From Polytrichum commune (Eukaryota; Streptophyta; Polytrichopsida; Polytrichales; Polytrichaceae): a DNA stretch of 64,000 nucleotides. Of this stretch, positions 24,453 to 35,364 are shown piece by piece; position 1 is the first letter of the stretch; every line of letters begins with the position of its first letter. A program made the translations under genes and the position numbers. The DNA is taken from contig OX485804.1 in the NCBI GenBank assembly GCA_950295325.1, positions 54,126,001 to 54,190,000 of the forward strand, in the 5' to 3' direction. The notes beneath the pieces were generated by a model. That model worked only from the letters and a program-made list of their open reading frames with translations. It had not been told where the DNA came from and searched no databases.

Positions 24453-24529
24453 TAAAGGGAGTCTAGGGATGTCAACAATAAATCCACTTGGGATCTGTAG
24501 TTTTTACTCACCGTCAATGGCCTAAAGTG

Positions 24530-24819
24530 CACTAAATAAACCTATTAGTGTGGGTGGAGAATCATTGTGGAAATAATTAGTGTGGACTACACTAATTTTT
24601 TAGTCAAGGTGGAATCAATGCGGGTCCAACAAAAGTAGCACAAAATTAAGTAATCACCCACATTGAGTTTTCAAAAAATAATTAATGTGGCCCACGCTAA
24701 ATTTCTATTAGAAATTTTGTGTGGGTTGGAAATTAATGTGGCCCACATAATTCTCATTATGAGAATTAGTGTGGACTCTAGAAAATCATTGTGGCCCACC
24801 ATAATAGGACTTTTTAGTG
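24530..24819. mobile_element. Short inverted-repeat element with CACTA...TAGTG ends
   Basis: Left end CACTAAATAAACCTATTAGT and right end complement CACTAAAAAGTCCTATTATG. The interior is built of recurring words ATTAGTGTGGAC and TTAATGTGGCCCA in both orientations. TG flanks both sides. Non-coding MITE-like element. Confidence 0.6.
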
Positions 24820-24989
24820 TGCTTACAATATGTATGACTTCCAAAATTAGTTTCAACAATTTTGGGTCAAAATAATATTTTGATTTTGATTTTAACTTTG
24901 AAGTATATTTGGACAAACCACCTGTTCAAAAATAATAAGGGATGTGCAGTTATGGGGACAAAAACATCAAATGACAACGATAAAAACAA

Positions 24990-25712
24990 CACATGGGGGG
25001 TGGACTCTATATACCATTTACGAACTAGAGTGTAAGAAGGGGTATTAGTTGAGGCATTTGCATACACAATATACATAAGGGAGAGGTATTGTTTTTATCT
25101 AGTGTGTACATTTAAAAAGGCTATTAAGAATGTTGAAATAAAGGTAGATTTACAAAAGGTGGCCCTAGGGTTTAGAGTAAAAACTGACAAAAGATTTGTT
25201 AGTTTCATCCATTTCATGTTGTCATCCATTGTTGTCAAATGTTAATGATCCTCAATGACTACCTTGTCCATTCTTGTTGGAGTTTGCATTTGGGTTCTAG
25301 GTTTGTACATATTGAAGGCTCTTGGAGCGCTCATGGACTCCCTTGAGTTTTTCTCTTTGGATTGTGGCTAAATTATTGTGCTCATGTCTTTGTTTGATTT
25401 GATGCAATCGTTGACTTACATCCTATGATTGGAAAAATGTTTTAGTAGCTTTTTCATTGGAAAGTGTAACATATTTATAAGTAATAAATTCTTGTTTAAT
25501 TCAAGCTTTATATTTTGTATATGTAGTGGAGGTAGTTATTACATTACATTGAAAAGCTTAATATAAATACATGAGTCCATTTTCTAGCTTGCCGTTAGTA
25601 CGTATACATTTGTCTTTCTCTATAAACTTCTCGTATATAAGGGGTTTAATTTCATAGTGACCCATGCATGTCGTTTAGGTCTCCAATGAAGCGTCCACCC
25701 CCAGGAAGCAAC
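24990..25712 (+). repeat. Dispersed repeat family A, copy 2 (long)
   Basis: Collinear with 17590-18326 from ATATACATAAGG through TACATGAGTCCATTTT to the final CAATGAAGCGTCCACCCCC. Confidence 0.75.
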
Positions 25713-27699
25713 GATACAACAACCACAACTTCAAATGTTTGTATTTCATATTCACCAACCATCATATTTGTGTAGATTTGGTGGAATTGTCCAAAATTCA
25801 TGCACAAATTCAATTATACTTAAATCCTAGTTTTGACAATTTTCATCTTTGATATGAAATGCCCTTGATATTAGCCTTTATGTTTTCCTTCACTCATAAA
25901 GACCTTATGGGATGCCATGGCCTTTATGATCACAACAAAATTCAGTGTTATTATTTAAACCGTAAAGGACGTGGGAGTAGACCTCACATCAAAGATGTGT
26001 CATAAATTGCGAGGGAAGCTAGCATGTGAGCGGTGAGCAATAATATGAGATATAAGTTTCCATTTAAAGAATGTATTTCATAAAAAATGAATATTTTGGC
26101 TTTAAATGGAATGCAAGGGGACATTTGACATTAAAAAAACCCTATTATAGTGGAATTCTTGTTCTACATATTGTCAAGGGGTCTATTACCACATAATTAA
26201 CCTGGTATTTCTAGATCTAGAATTAAGCCTTAATATATTATTTTAGCTTGAATGTTATTAAATGAAACCAAAAAATAGCCACAGATACCTACATATATTA
26301 AAAGTTCATTTTTTATATCAACAATGTACTAATATCACATCTTGATTATATATTATTGATTGTCAATGTTGGACAAAAATTGTAACTCTATATGATTTAA
26401 GTATGATGTGCATGACCTTATTATAGTTCAAGTTATAATTGCATACATGAAGTTGTTTGCCATCATGTATTCAACCTTGCATGTAGATACATGAATACAT
26501 AATACACACGTGTTTGTAGTATATTCCATTGGCATTTCTTCCCCACCGTGGCATAGGTTGTAAGTATTCTATTCTCCCATTTGTTCCTATGATTTGCAAC
26601 ATGTGCATTTGGATTGTGCCAAGTTTTGGAGTTGGAAAACAACATCTTCTAGATTAAATATCTCATCCCAAGGTTTGCTTACAAATTAAATACCTTATCC
26701 CCATCACTTTCGCTTTCAAATTTGAGAAAGGTTTTGAAGAGTTTTTCATTGATGTGATGTAGCTCATGAGAATTTGATCATGCAACATGCATCACTGAAG
26801 CTAGAAAAATAATAGAATCTACATCTACCAACAAATAATTTCTTAAGTTATAAGGTAAGCACAAATACTATCAAAATTTTAAAACTTTAGGGTTGTGATT
26901 TGTACATCTACTTCTACTTTAAAATTCTCAATAGCCATTTTATTTGTAGACAACAACAAAATATAGTAAACAATAACTCCCCCTTACATACATTATAAAC
27001 ATCAATGCCTTTAAAATTCTCTTTTTATACGCTCATGTTTATATATATATATGAATTTTTGAATTTTTGAATTTTTGAATTTGGTGTCCGAAGAACACAC
27101 TTACCTCCAAAAAATTGTAGCACCATATTGATCGTGTAGAACTAGGTGGAACAACACCCCCCCCCCATATGTATATTTTGTAAGCCAAAATTTCAATAGG
27201 AGCCTTAGCTACTAGATCATACTTGTAGTGTACGTAATTTGTGTATTTTATGTTGGGTTGTTGGATGTAAGCACATATGTTCTAGAACAACAAAAGTTAT
27301 TAATCAAAAACTAAATTTGTAACAACTTGAGCGTGTTAAAAATTTACGTTTGCTACACCGTCTAAGTAACGATAGGATCAATGAAATTGACAAAAAATGA
27401 TGTTATGTATAACAATTGGGTGCAATCAAATCAAGATCATGCACTTCATACCCCCCCAAATAATTACCCTCTTTATGCATATGTATACCACAACACACAT
27501 TAGTTGTCCTCCTTACGAACCTATCAAGAACATGTGACCAATTCATTATTTGTAATAGGAAGGCTGCAAACTCAAATGTTTTGAAAGATTATGAAAACCT
27601 TCCTTTGTGACCGCACTAGAAGACAACCACCAACTTAGTATTATGTTTCAACATCATCGATTGTATTGTGTACATCTACTTCTTGCAAGGTTTTTGTTC
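25713..27699. other. AT-rich intergenic DNA
   Basis: No gene recognised. A four-copy GAATTTTT minisatellite lies at about 27051-27082, and short C runs at about 27160 and 27452. Confidence 0.4.
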
Positions 27700-27930
27700 T
27701 GAGGGATGGATTCTTCATACCATTAACAAACTAATGTGAGGTAAAGAAATGGTCTTATTTGAGGCATTAGCGTACATAGTATATATAAGGAAGAGGTACT
27801 ATATTTCTTTAGTGTGTACATTTAAAACGGCTATTAAGAATTGCAAACTAAAGGTAGATGCACAAAAGGGGCCCCTAAGGTTAAGAGGAAAATTGACAAT
27901 AGATGTGTTGAGACATAGTATTATGTTTCA
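27700..27930 (+). repeat. Dispersed repeat family A, copy 3 (short)
   Basis: Matches the first ~230 bp of the family A copies: GAGGCATTAGCGTACATA, AAGAGGTACTAT, ACGGCTATTAA and AAAGG-GCCCCTAAGG. Confidence 0.7.
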
Positions 27931-28194
27931 ATAGATTGTTGGGTGATCTTCATCATAGAGAGTTGTCTAGATCATAGTTGGGTTGTGACATCTACAATTT
28001 ACTTATCACAACAATCAACCCTCCATATTGTATGTAATTTGCTATCACACTCATGGCAAGAAATTATGGTTTTATCCTTCAAATGTTGGCCATGGTTACA
28101 TCTTTCAAATGCTTAAACTTCAAACAAAATATAATATATAAGAAATGGCCTTCGATGAAACAAAATAAAAACTAATATTGGTCACAATTTTATT

Positions 28195-28470
28195 TATTTA
28201 TTTGTTGCAAATGGCCCTTGTAGCGCTTCCCAAGGCTTTTACACAAGTTTTTGAAAAATCTACAAAAATTAAAACCAATCATCTTGGTGTTGAGATGACT
28301 AATATCAATATTTGGGTGCCTTTAAGTCTCCCACTATTTTGTTTGATTTTCTTAAATGGTTTACAAATGGCCCTCGCAACACTTCCTAGGGCCTCCCAAG
28401 TGGTTTTGAAAACTCTCAAAAAATTTGAAATTAGCTATCTTGGTGCCAAGATGACTAAATTGGAATCACT
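28195..28470 (+). repeat. Two diverged ~170-bp direct repeats
   Basis: The block TGCAAATGGCCC-TTCC-AGGC...TCTTGGTG(T/C)-AGATGACTAA at 28205-28310 recurs at 28362-28460. An open frame of 117 codons spans both and shows the same internal duplication, but no known domain. It resembles retroelement leader repeats more than a gene. Confidence 0.5.
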
Positions 28471-28531
28471 TATTCATGCTTATGCATCTACATGTGAATT
28501 TAAAAATATAACTATGGATTTCAAACATTGA

Positions 28532-29949
28532 ATATAATCGCTATGTTTTATGTGGATTGCACATGCATTTATTCATGCTTGTTGGTGTAGTGGCGCTACT
28601 TCATTGCATTCACAAGAGACTTTGCTTTATTTGATCTCATCTTGGCACCTCCATACAACATTCTATCCTCACCTCATAGTGTTGGCTCAATGGCGAAGAT
28701 GATCTCTCTCAATGATAATGAGGATCCTATTTGGAAAGTTTGTATGAAATCCCAATGGAGTACATAAGTTTGCCATTTGTTCCAAGTTGTTTAGTTTTGA
28801 AATCATTCAACATGTTATTATCCAATAATAAATGCCGACTATTTGATTTTAATTCTTTAAAATGTGAGAAATGTGATGTCCCCTCCCATTTGCATAATAA
28901 TTTCATTACATGTAAAGGCAGTCACAAAGGTTTTGAATCCAACCTCAACAACATCGCATTGTAGTAAGTTGTTGAATTATGATCGTTGCATCATGCCATT
29001 CGTAGATGTCAAGATGAAGGAGTGTATTGAATATGTTAGTGACAAAAAGGAGGAGGAGGGAATGAAAGATGATAGGGGTAGTTACGGAGCTTCTATGCAC
29101 GGTTCCACATTGACTACATTGAATGTGCTCATTACTTTTGTGGGCATTGAATCATTGATACGTGTAAGTAATTTCCTCTTGTACTTTCATCCATGTCCAA
29201 AAACTTTAGTTTCCAAATTTTCCGCACTGCCTCCACTAATTCATTTCTCAAACTTACATGAAGTCTAGAGCATACTCAATACTTGCATTTTTATAGATAA
29301 TGTAATGAAATGTTGAATCTAACGACAATGTTAAAAATAATCTCCAAACTCTCATGCCAAGCTTGCGGTTGTTGGTTGTAAGAGTAAAGTAAGCATTCAT
29401 AGGTTGATTACACTTTATGTGAACTTTCCACTCATATAATAATAATAATATTTTAAATTATTTATGCCAAAATACCGCGGTTATAGGATATTAGTAAGTG
29501 TATCTTCAAATATTCTGCCAACCTCATTGTTCACAAGTTACCACTCATCGCTCACTTGTAAGCACTTCCCTTATATGGTTGGAATCAAGATAAATATAAG
29601 TCATTCTCATAAAATAAATACAGAAGCAATTCTTTTAAGAAATGATGATATGGATGTATATATGATAAAACGAAACATGTTTAATTGAGCCTGAGATGAT
29701 GCCTTTGAATACAATAATTGCCTTATCACAAGGGAGTTGCCAAATGTCTATGATTCTTTCACATGTCTCAAAAAGAGAAAGAAAAACACATGATTAATAT
29801 TCAAGAGACTTATTGGAAAATGCAAATATTCCCCTTGTGTTTGTAATTGTTATTGTAGGGCACTAGCTAAGGTAAGCTCATCATTGGAGTGACAATTTTT
29901 TTAATTTTTAATTTTAATTTTAATTTTTCTATATGGATGAGACCTTTGT
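28532..29949. other. Intergenic DNA upstream of the retrotransposon
   Basis: No gene recognised. Overlapping small frames at 28731-29268 lack any known domain. A TTTTAATTTT low-complexity tract lies at about 29899-29930. Confidence 0.4.
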
Positions 29950-29953
29950 AAGG

Positions 29954-30391
29954 TGTCACGTGAGGTGACATCGGGGGCTAAGTTACATCAATTTAGGAGT
30001 AAATGGACTCCATTAGGAGTCCATGTGTGTTGGGATGAGTAACGGACTCCATTGGGAGTCCTAGTTAGTTGTTCATCCACTCCATGGATGAACTCCACAT
30101 AGGATTAGGGTTGTATGGAGAGGAAGGCCTCTTGACTTGCCATTGTTGTCAAGTCAAGTCTTGTGAGTGTGTTTTGAGAGAGAGAGAGCTTGTTGTTGCT
30201 TTCTCATGGCTATGGTGTCGTAGATTATGAGTAAAGCCTTTGCATTCTTTCTCCACCACTTGCACTCTTGGATTCTCCCTTCGTGGAGTGAGAGATAGCT
30301 TGACTCTTGTGTGTGAATTTTAGAGTTTTTTAAGCTTTGTAAGGAGACATTTTAGTTTCTTAAGCTTGGAGAGAGAAACCCTCATACTTGA
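29954..30391 (+). repeat. 5' LTR (lacks the last ~103 bp of the 3' LTR)
   Basis: Aligned over 438 bp with 39215-39652 with about six differences. The first ~205 bases hold five short perfect hairpins: TGTCAC/GTGACA (29954-29970), GGACTCC/GGAGTCC twice (30005-30022, 30044-30061), TTCATCCA/TGGATGAA (30072-30092) and CTTGACTTG/CAAGTCAAG (30131-30158). After the shared CTTGA at 30387-30391 the sequence departs from the 3' LTR. Confidence 0.9.
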
Positions 30392-31539
30392 CAACACTGG
30401 CTCAAATTTTTCATTTTTGGTTGTATTTCTGAGCTAGAATGGCCCAGTTATGAGAGCAAATGAGTGATACAAGTGTTTGAAAGCTTAGTTTGTCATTTCT
30501 TGCAACCCTCAAGAAGATTTTGAGAGAAATCTTCCCATTTTTCTTTTGTTGTCTCTTTGTGTTTTCTTCAATTGTTGATGCTTGAATCTTGAGATTCCAT
30601 TTGGTCTCAAGATTCTCAAGTCATATTTTTCTTGCTTGAAAATTGTGGAAGCAAAGTTTAATTTTTTTAAACACAAACACAAACCAAATTCAAAATCCGA
30701 TTTAGTTTTAATTTTTTTTTGAGCTCCGGACGGATCCGGAGCTCACCGGACCCTCTTGGAGCTCCGGTTCTGGACACTGCGGCGAAAACCCGGGCCGGGG
30801 AGCTGAGGAGCGGGCCAGGCGGGCGGGCGTTTGCCGGGCCCCACCGGCGGGCGGACGCCAGCCAAGCCTGGTTGGCTTAGGCTCTACTTAAGGTAAGCTT
30901 AAGCTTACCTTTGTTTTTTTTTAAATTTTTTAAATTTAAAATTTGTTTGTTTAAATTTTCTGTTATTTTTTGTTGAAAAATAAATAAAATAAAACCCATT
31001 AATTTTTAATTTTTTAATAGTATTTTTACTTTTTATTTTCACATTTTTACTTTCCCCTTTCATACTTGGCATTTGACTCTCACAACTTTGAGGTTCAAAT
31101 TTGGGGGCATACTAGCTCCGATTGGAGTGAAATTTGAGCCTATCTTGTGTGAAATTTGCCAAGGAATCCAATGGTGTAATTGGATTGTTGATTGGAATTC
31201 AAAATCATTGCTGAAATTATTAATTTCAACGCTGATTTTTGTTTTTGGGAGCAAATTAACTCCGAATGGAGTGAAATTTGAGCCTAATTTGTGTGAAATC
31301 TTCCTAGGAGTCCATTGGTGCACTTAGTTTGTTGATTGGAGTCCATAATCACCTTGGAAATGAGCCTTTTCAACGCTGATTTTTCATTTTAATTACCAAT
31401 CTCAAACCTTTGCACAATTTTGGAATTCTGGGGGTATAAACACTTGGCATTTGGCAAGGGATTGCCATTTAGATAGCCCGCAACAGGTGCAGGTTGCCAT
31501 TACCTTGTAGATAGTTGCAGGTACTCAAGTGATTATTTT
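30392..31539 (+). promoter_or_regulatory. Retrotransposon untranslated leader
   Basis: About 1.15 kb between the 5' LTR and the Gag start. It has a GC-rich island at 30721-30870, opening with a perfect palindrome GAGCTCCGGA/TCCGGAGCTC (30721-30744). It also has two diverged direct repeats (about 31095-31230 and 31245-31390), each containing GGAGTGAAATTTGAGCCTA, TTGTGTGAAAT and CAACGCTGATTTTT. A leader of this type would hold the primer-binding and packaging signals, but none can be pinned down by eye. Confidence 0.6.
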
Positions 31540-34500
31540 ATGGTGCAAACTAGGAGCCGATATTATCGATCTCCATCACAAGATTACTTGGAGGACGTGC
31601 ATACCACAAATCTTGAGCCAGAGGTAGATACCAACGAGGCTTTTGAGCCTATTTCGGCATTGGACACTACTAGTAGGCTTCGGATTTGGAGTGTCGGCAC
31701 GTTCGACGAAATGGAGGACGATCGCCACAATTCAGTGCGTGATCGGTTTTCAGGTCGAGTTGGGGACATTTCCTTGCCCGATTGGAAACTCCGGTTTCGT
31801 ACCTGGATTAAGGAGAAACGCCAAAGGTCTTCCAATTTCAATGATTGGTATGCCTTTGAACTTCTGCCTCAACATTTGGAGTATGAGGCACTCCAAACTT
31901 ATGAACGCTGGACAGAGGGTCATCAGCGACAACTTCGGGAGGTGGAGCAGTATTGGGAGGCTCGGGTTGAGCTCATTTCAGCCCTTAAGGATGGGGCGGT
32001 TGCTACCTTAGCTCCACCCACCTTAAAGGAGGAGGAATCGCCGGCGGAGTCTAAGGACACGGAACTGGCACTTGGGCCAATGGTGGCTAGCAGTAGCACG
32101 GCAACCCTTTCACGGGTGGCACGTGCTACACAGGCAGCATTGACGGCTGTTGGTCCACCACATCCGTTTAATCCCCTTACTGAATTTGTCGCACATTTGG
32201 AAGTGGAGTATGGTGGGTTTCGACGAGACCAGATGCAGCGCATCCAGGATTTCCGCCGAGAGAAGGATGATACTCCACGGACCATGTATACGCGATTCGC
32301 GCGATTTGCTGTGGAGTCGGGAGGTGTTTTTGCTGAGAGTCAGCTTGTTAAAATTTTTTTGTCTAAGATTGACAAGCGGCTACTTGAGTTGGCATCACCT
32401 CGGATTATCCTCGACTACGAGGGCCGAGCTACGCTTGCACAAGCGTTTGCCGTGGTTGAGAGATATGATCGGACTCTTTGCCAACATGATGCCACGGATA
32501 TAGTATCTTGGATGACAGAGAGTCCGAAACCAAGAAGAATTGTCACAGCTACTAGTAGTTTAGCTGAGACTCAACCCGTCAAGGAGCAAAAGATTTTGCA
32601 TTGTTGGGGTTGTGGAGAAGCTGGTCATTCGAAGAATGATCCCAATTGTCCTAAGAAGAAGAAAACTCAGCCTTTGGGAAAATTAAAACAAAAGATGGAA
32701 CCAGTAAAGGCAGGGGACCATTCTAAGAAGAGACAATTGAAATGTAACCATTGTGGTGGCACTAATCACGATGTGGATCATTGTTTCCAACTTCATCCTG
32801 AGATGCGGCCTGCCAGTTATGTCACTGGAAAGTCTCCAAGGGAGCAGAGTCTTGAGGCTAAGGTGGCAAAGCTTGAGCAAAAGCTCAAATCTTCTGCATC
32901 TTTTGCTCAAATTTCTGAGCCGCATGTGGATGGTGGCACCTCGGGTTCGGACATGTATATGTTTGGAGCAGCAGGAGAGGTGGTGGCGGCGGCTTCTACT
33001 CGCTCACAAACATTGGCAGATGCGGTGGCTTCCACGAGTGGTGGTAGCAATGAGGTGCTACATCCTCGCCATGCCGGACCAGCTGATCAAATTGGTCAAG
33101 CACGTTTACCTCTTTCATTTGGATTGGTAGACACCACTGTTGTTGGGGCTAAAAACCCTGTACCTTTGAGAGATGGGGATTCCATCTCGAAGGATGTTAC
33201 GCAGGCATTGGCATATAAAATTCTCCATATGCCAATTTTCTCGGGTTCGGAGTTTTTGGCTTCGGATTTCAAACCTGCTGCAGTTTTTCATTTAGCTGGG
33301 AGAATGTTAGAAGGTAAGGCGGATTTGCCATCCTTTCAAGTATCCCAAGCTGTGGTTGACGTACCTGTGGCTGAGGAGGTGGAGGACTTAGCCAATTTGC
33401 GAGCGAGTCTTGCGGATGCGGCGATCCTTGCTTTTGGTAAGCAAACTGATATTCCTCCAGCATCAATTTCAACAGTGGATACGTCATTTTCGAATTATGC
33501 GTCGGGAGCGGCATATCTTGCAGATATTTCTGCAAGGCCTGCACGCGAACAACATAATTTGCAACCTGGAGTTGTACGGCTGATGAACGACAAATCTTTG
33601 TTTGTCGTTTCACGCACGGATATGCCTACTATCCGTGCTACACCACTGAGAGTTATGATGGATTCCGGTGCTCAACCGGTTATGATTGGCAAAGGACTTG
33701 CTGACAGTCTTGGATTGACGCCAGCAAGCTTGGATCCTTGTCCATTCACTATTGTGACTTCAGTAAGGGGCATTGAATGTGCAACAGGTTACACCAAGGC
33801 ACCTCTACGTTTGATTTTTCATGTGGGGGCAGGGCCTACTTACACTCATTTGTCAATGAAGTGTGTTGTTACTAATGCTACCAACTATGATATACTTGTT
33901 GGTCAGCAAGCTCTTTACCCACTTGGCTTTGGTTTGGATAATTGGACGGAAGAGGCATGGATTAGACCGGGATGGTCCACTGGAGATGGCAGGAAGGTAT
34001 TTATTCCCGTTACATTTGTAGCCACTGCTATGACTATGGTTGCGGAGGCAATGTTTGGTTACAACGGTTCAGTTGCAGATTTGCCTTGTGCTTCAGTTTT
34101 ATTGGAGGAAACAATGGACTACACTTGTAATGCGGCAGAACAACAATTTTTACCATCTTTTCAAATTCCTGCTCGACATTTCAAGGATCCACCTCCACCA
34201 TGGCGAACTCCTAAGGAGTTATCCGACCATTGTCAACACATTGTAGCGGATTTGGAGCTTGGAGAGGCACCTCCAACTTCATCCTCATTTTCTTTTGCTC
34301 AACCCATTCGTTGGCAACCATCACCTGAAGGTATTGTCCTTGTGGAGATCTTTGGAGGCATTGGCACAAGTTTGGCGGCAGTGTTGGAAGCTGGAATTAC
34401 AGTTTGGCGATATATTCATGTGGACAATGGGTATGCAGCCAACAGAGCCGTCCGACACCACATCCAACAATTGTTGTTGAGATACCCCGCACAATTGTCA

Positions 34501-35364
34501 GCCTCTGCCATTCATGGATGTTGTGGTCAGCTTCCTCAAGATGTCACTATGATTAGTGATGAGGATTTGAGAAGGTTGGGCCACGTGGATTTGATTATTG
34601 CAGGATGGCCTTGTCAAGGCCATTCGCGGGCAAAAACTGGCCAGGGATTGGATGATCCTAGGTCTAGTTTGTTTGCGGATTTGATGCGATTGACGCAATG
34701 GTGGTTTACCTACCAATCAACTCCGCCAGGGTACATTTTCAAAAATGTACCATTATTGGGTGATACCCGGCACAAAGTGGTGAAGGATGGTGAGTACATT
34801 AACCAAATTCTGGGTACTCCAACATTTCTGGATGCTGCATCTTTGGGGTCCTTTGCTCATCGGCCTCGTTGGTTTTGGACCAACTTGGTATCACCTCGGG
34901 TGCTTTCAGGGGGGATTGCCCGCATTCCCCGCCTTAGGGATCGCAAGGTGGATGACATTTTAGATTATCATCGTGTTTCCTTGGCAGTTACCAAGGATGA
35001 CACCTTGCCATTTGCATTAATTAACAAGGTGGGAATTCCGAGAGGTGCACTACCTACTTTTGTGACATATCCACAGTCTTTTGCATTTCGATCTCGTGGA
35101 CCTGACATGGTTTGGGATTCAAAATCCCAAACTTATGAGGAGCCTACGGCAGATGAGCGGGAACGCGCCATGAGTTTTCTTACAGGTACCACGGCTGCTC
35201 ACGGGCTTCAGGAAGGTCAGAGACGTTTCCTATTGGGGCAAGCTATGGATCTTAATAGCATTGTGTGGATAATTGGAATTTGTCTTGCTGCTCAACAACG
35301 TATGGATGACCAATTGCTTACTCTGAGGACAGAGAACAATGGTCAGGGGGCAATGGAGCCGTAA
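31540..35364 (+). CDS. Gag - zinc knuckles - protease - DNMT3-like methyltransferase polyprotein part (1274 aa)
   Basis: Longest open frame in the window, starting at an ATG after the leader. Residues about 212-330 are a Ty3-type Gag core (FRREKDDTPRTMYTRFARFA). Two zinc knuckles follow: C355-x2-C-x4-H-x6-C and the canonical C402-x2-C-x4-H-x4-C. A Ser/Ala-rich linker leads to the protease active site MMDSGAQPVMIG (Asp708-Ser-Gly-Ala). Residues about 925-1255 are a C5-cytosine methyltransferase, placed before the reverse transcriptase, which is not a normal gypsy arrangement. The frame ends at TAA 35362-35364, but translation stays open in the same frame beyond it. That stop is probably a mutation, though a programmed Gag/Pol boundary cannot be excluded. 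The transcript presumably starts in the 5' LTR. Confidence 0.93.
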   Translation: MVQTRSRYYRSPSQDYLEDVHTTNLEPEVDTNEAFEPISALDTTSRLRIWSVGTFDEMEDDRHNSVRDRFSGRVGDISLPDWKLRFRTWIKEKRQRSSNFNDWYAFELLPQHLEYEALQTYERWTEGHQRQLREVEQYWEARVELISALKDGAVATLAPPTLKEEESPAESKDTELALGPMVASSSTATLSRVARATQAALTAVGPPHPFNPLTEFVAHLEVEYGGFRRDQMQRIQDFRREKDDTPRTMYTRFARFAVESGGVFAESQLVKIFLSKIDKRLLELASPRIILDYEGRATLAQAFAVVERYDRTLCQHDATDIVSWMTESPKPRRIVTATSSLAETQPVKEQKILHCWGCGEAGHSKNDPNCPKKKKTQPLGKLKQKMEPVKAGDHSKKRQLKCNHCGGTNHDVDHCFQLHPEMRPASYVTGKSPREQSLEAKVAKLEQKLKSSASFAQISEPHVDGGTSGSDMYMFGAAGEVVAAASTRSQTLADAVASTSGGSNEVLHPRHAGPADQIGQARLPLSFGLVDTTVVGAKNPVPLRDGDSISKDVTQALAYKILHMPIFSGSEFLASDFKPAAVFHLAGRMLEGKADLPSFQVSQAVVDVPVAEEVEDLANLRASLADAAILAFGKQTDIPPASISTVDTSFSNYASGAAYLADISARPAREQHNLQPGVVRLMNDKSLFVVSRTDMPTIRATPLRVMMDSGAQPVMIGKGLADSLGLTPASLDPCPFTIVTSVRGIECATGYTKAPLRLIFHVGAGPTYTHLSMKCVVTNATNYDILVGQQALYPLGFGLDNWTEEAWIRPGWSTGDGRKVFIPVTFVATAMTMVAEAMFGYNGSVADLPCASVLLEETMDYTCNAAEQQFLPSFQIPARHFKDPPPPWRTPKELSDHCQHIVADLELGEAPPTSSSFSFAQPIRWQPSPEGIVLVEIFGGIGTSLAAVLEAGITVWRYIHVDNGYAANRAVRHHIQQLLLRYPAQLSASAIHGCCGQLPQDVTMISDEDLRRLGHVDLIIAGWPCQGHSRAKTGQGLDDPRSSLFADLMRLTQWWFTYQSTPPGYIFKNVPLLGDTRHKVVKDGEYINQILGTPTFLDAASLGSFAHRPRWFWTNLVSPRVLSGGIARIPRLRDRKVDDILDYHRVSLAVTKDDTLPFALINKVGIPRGALPTFVTYPQSFAFRSRGPDMVWDSKSQTYEEPTADERERAMSFLTGTTAAHGLQEGQRRFLLGQAMDLNSIVWIIGICLAAQQRMDDQLLTLRTENNGQGAMEP
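34312..35304 (+). other. C5-cytosine DNA methyltransferase domain (DNMT3-like) within the polyprotein
   Basis: Motifs appear in the linear order I, IV, VI, VIII, X, unlike the rearranged plant DRM enzymes. Motif I is LVEIFGGIGTS (SAM binding, about residue 935) and motif II-like RYIHVDN follows. Motif IV is GWPCQGHS with catalytic Cys1025; compare GSPCNDLS in DNMT3. Motif VI is FKNVPLLG: the family ENV has become KNV at Lys1068 (codon AAA, one G-to-A step from GAA). Motif VIII is AHRPRWFWTNL (His1107-Arg-Pro-Arg), very close to AHRARYFWGNL of DNMT3. The C-terminal RRFLLGQAMDLNSIVWIIG fits DNMT3 RQRLLGRSW-V. The domain is structurally complete, but this copy has probably lost activity. Retroelement-borne methyltransferases are known from dinoflagellates and charophyte algae. 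Confidence 0.9.

Noticed and set aside
32153-33130. Open frames on alternative frames and the minus strand across the retroelement and MYB exon 3
   Set aside because: They are shadows of the long coding frames; composition and lack of domains show no independent gene.
34312-35304. Possibility that the methyltransferase is a plant DRM-type enzyme
   Set aside because: DRM enzymes have rearranged motif order; here motif I precedes IV, VI, VIII and X in linear order, and motif VIII matches DNMT3.
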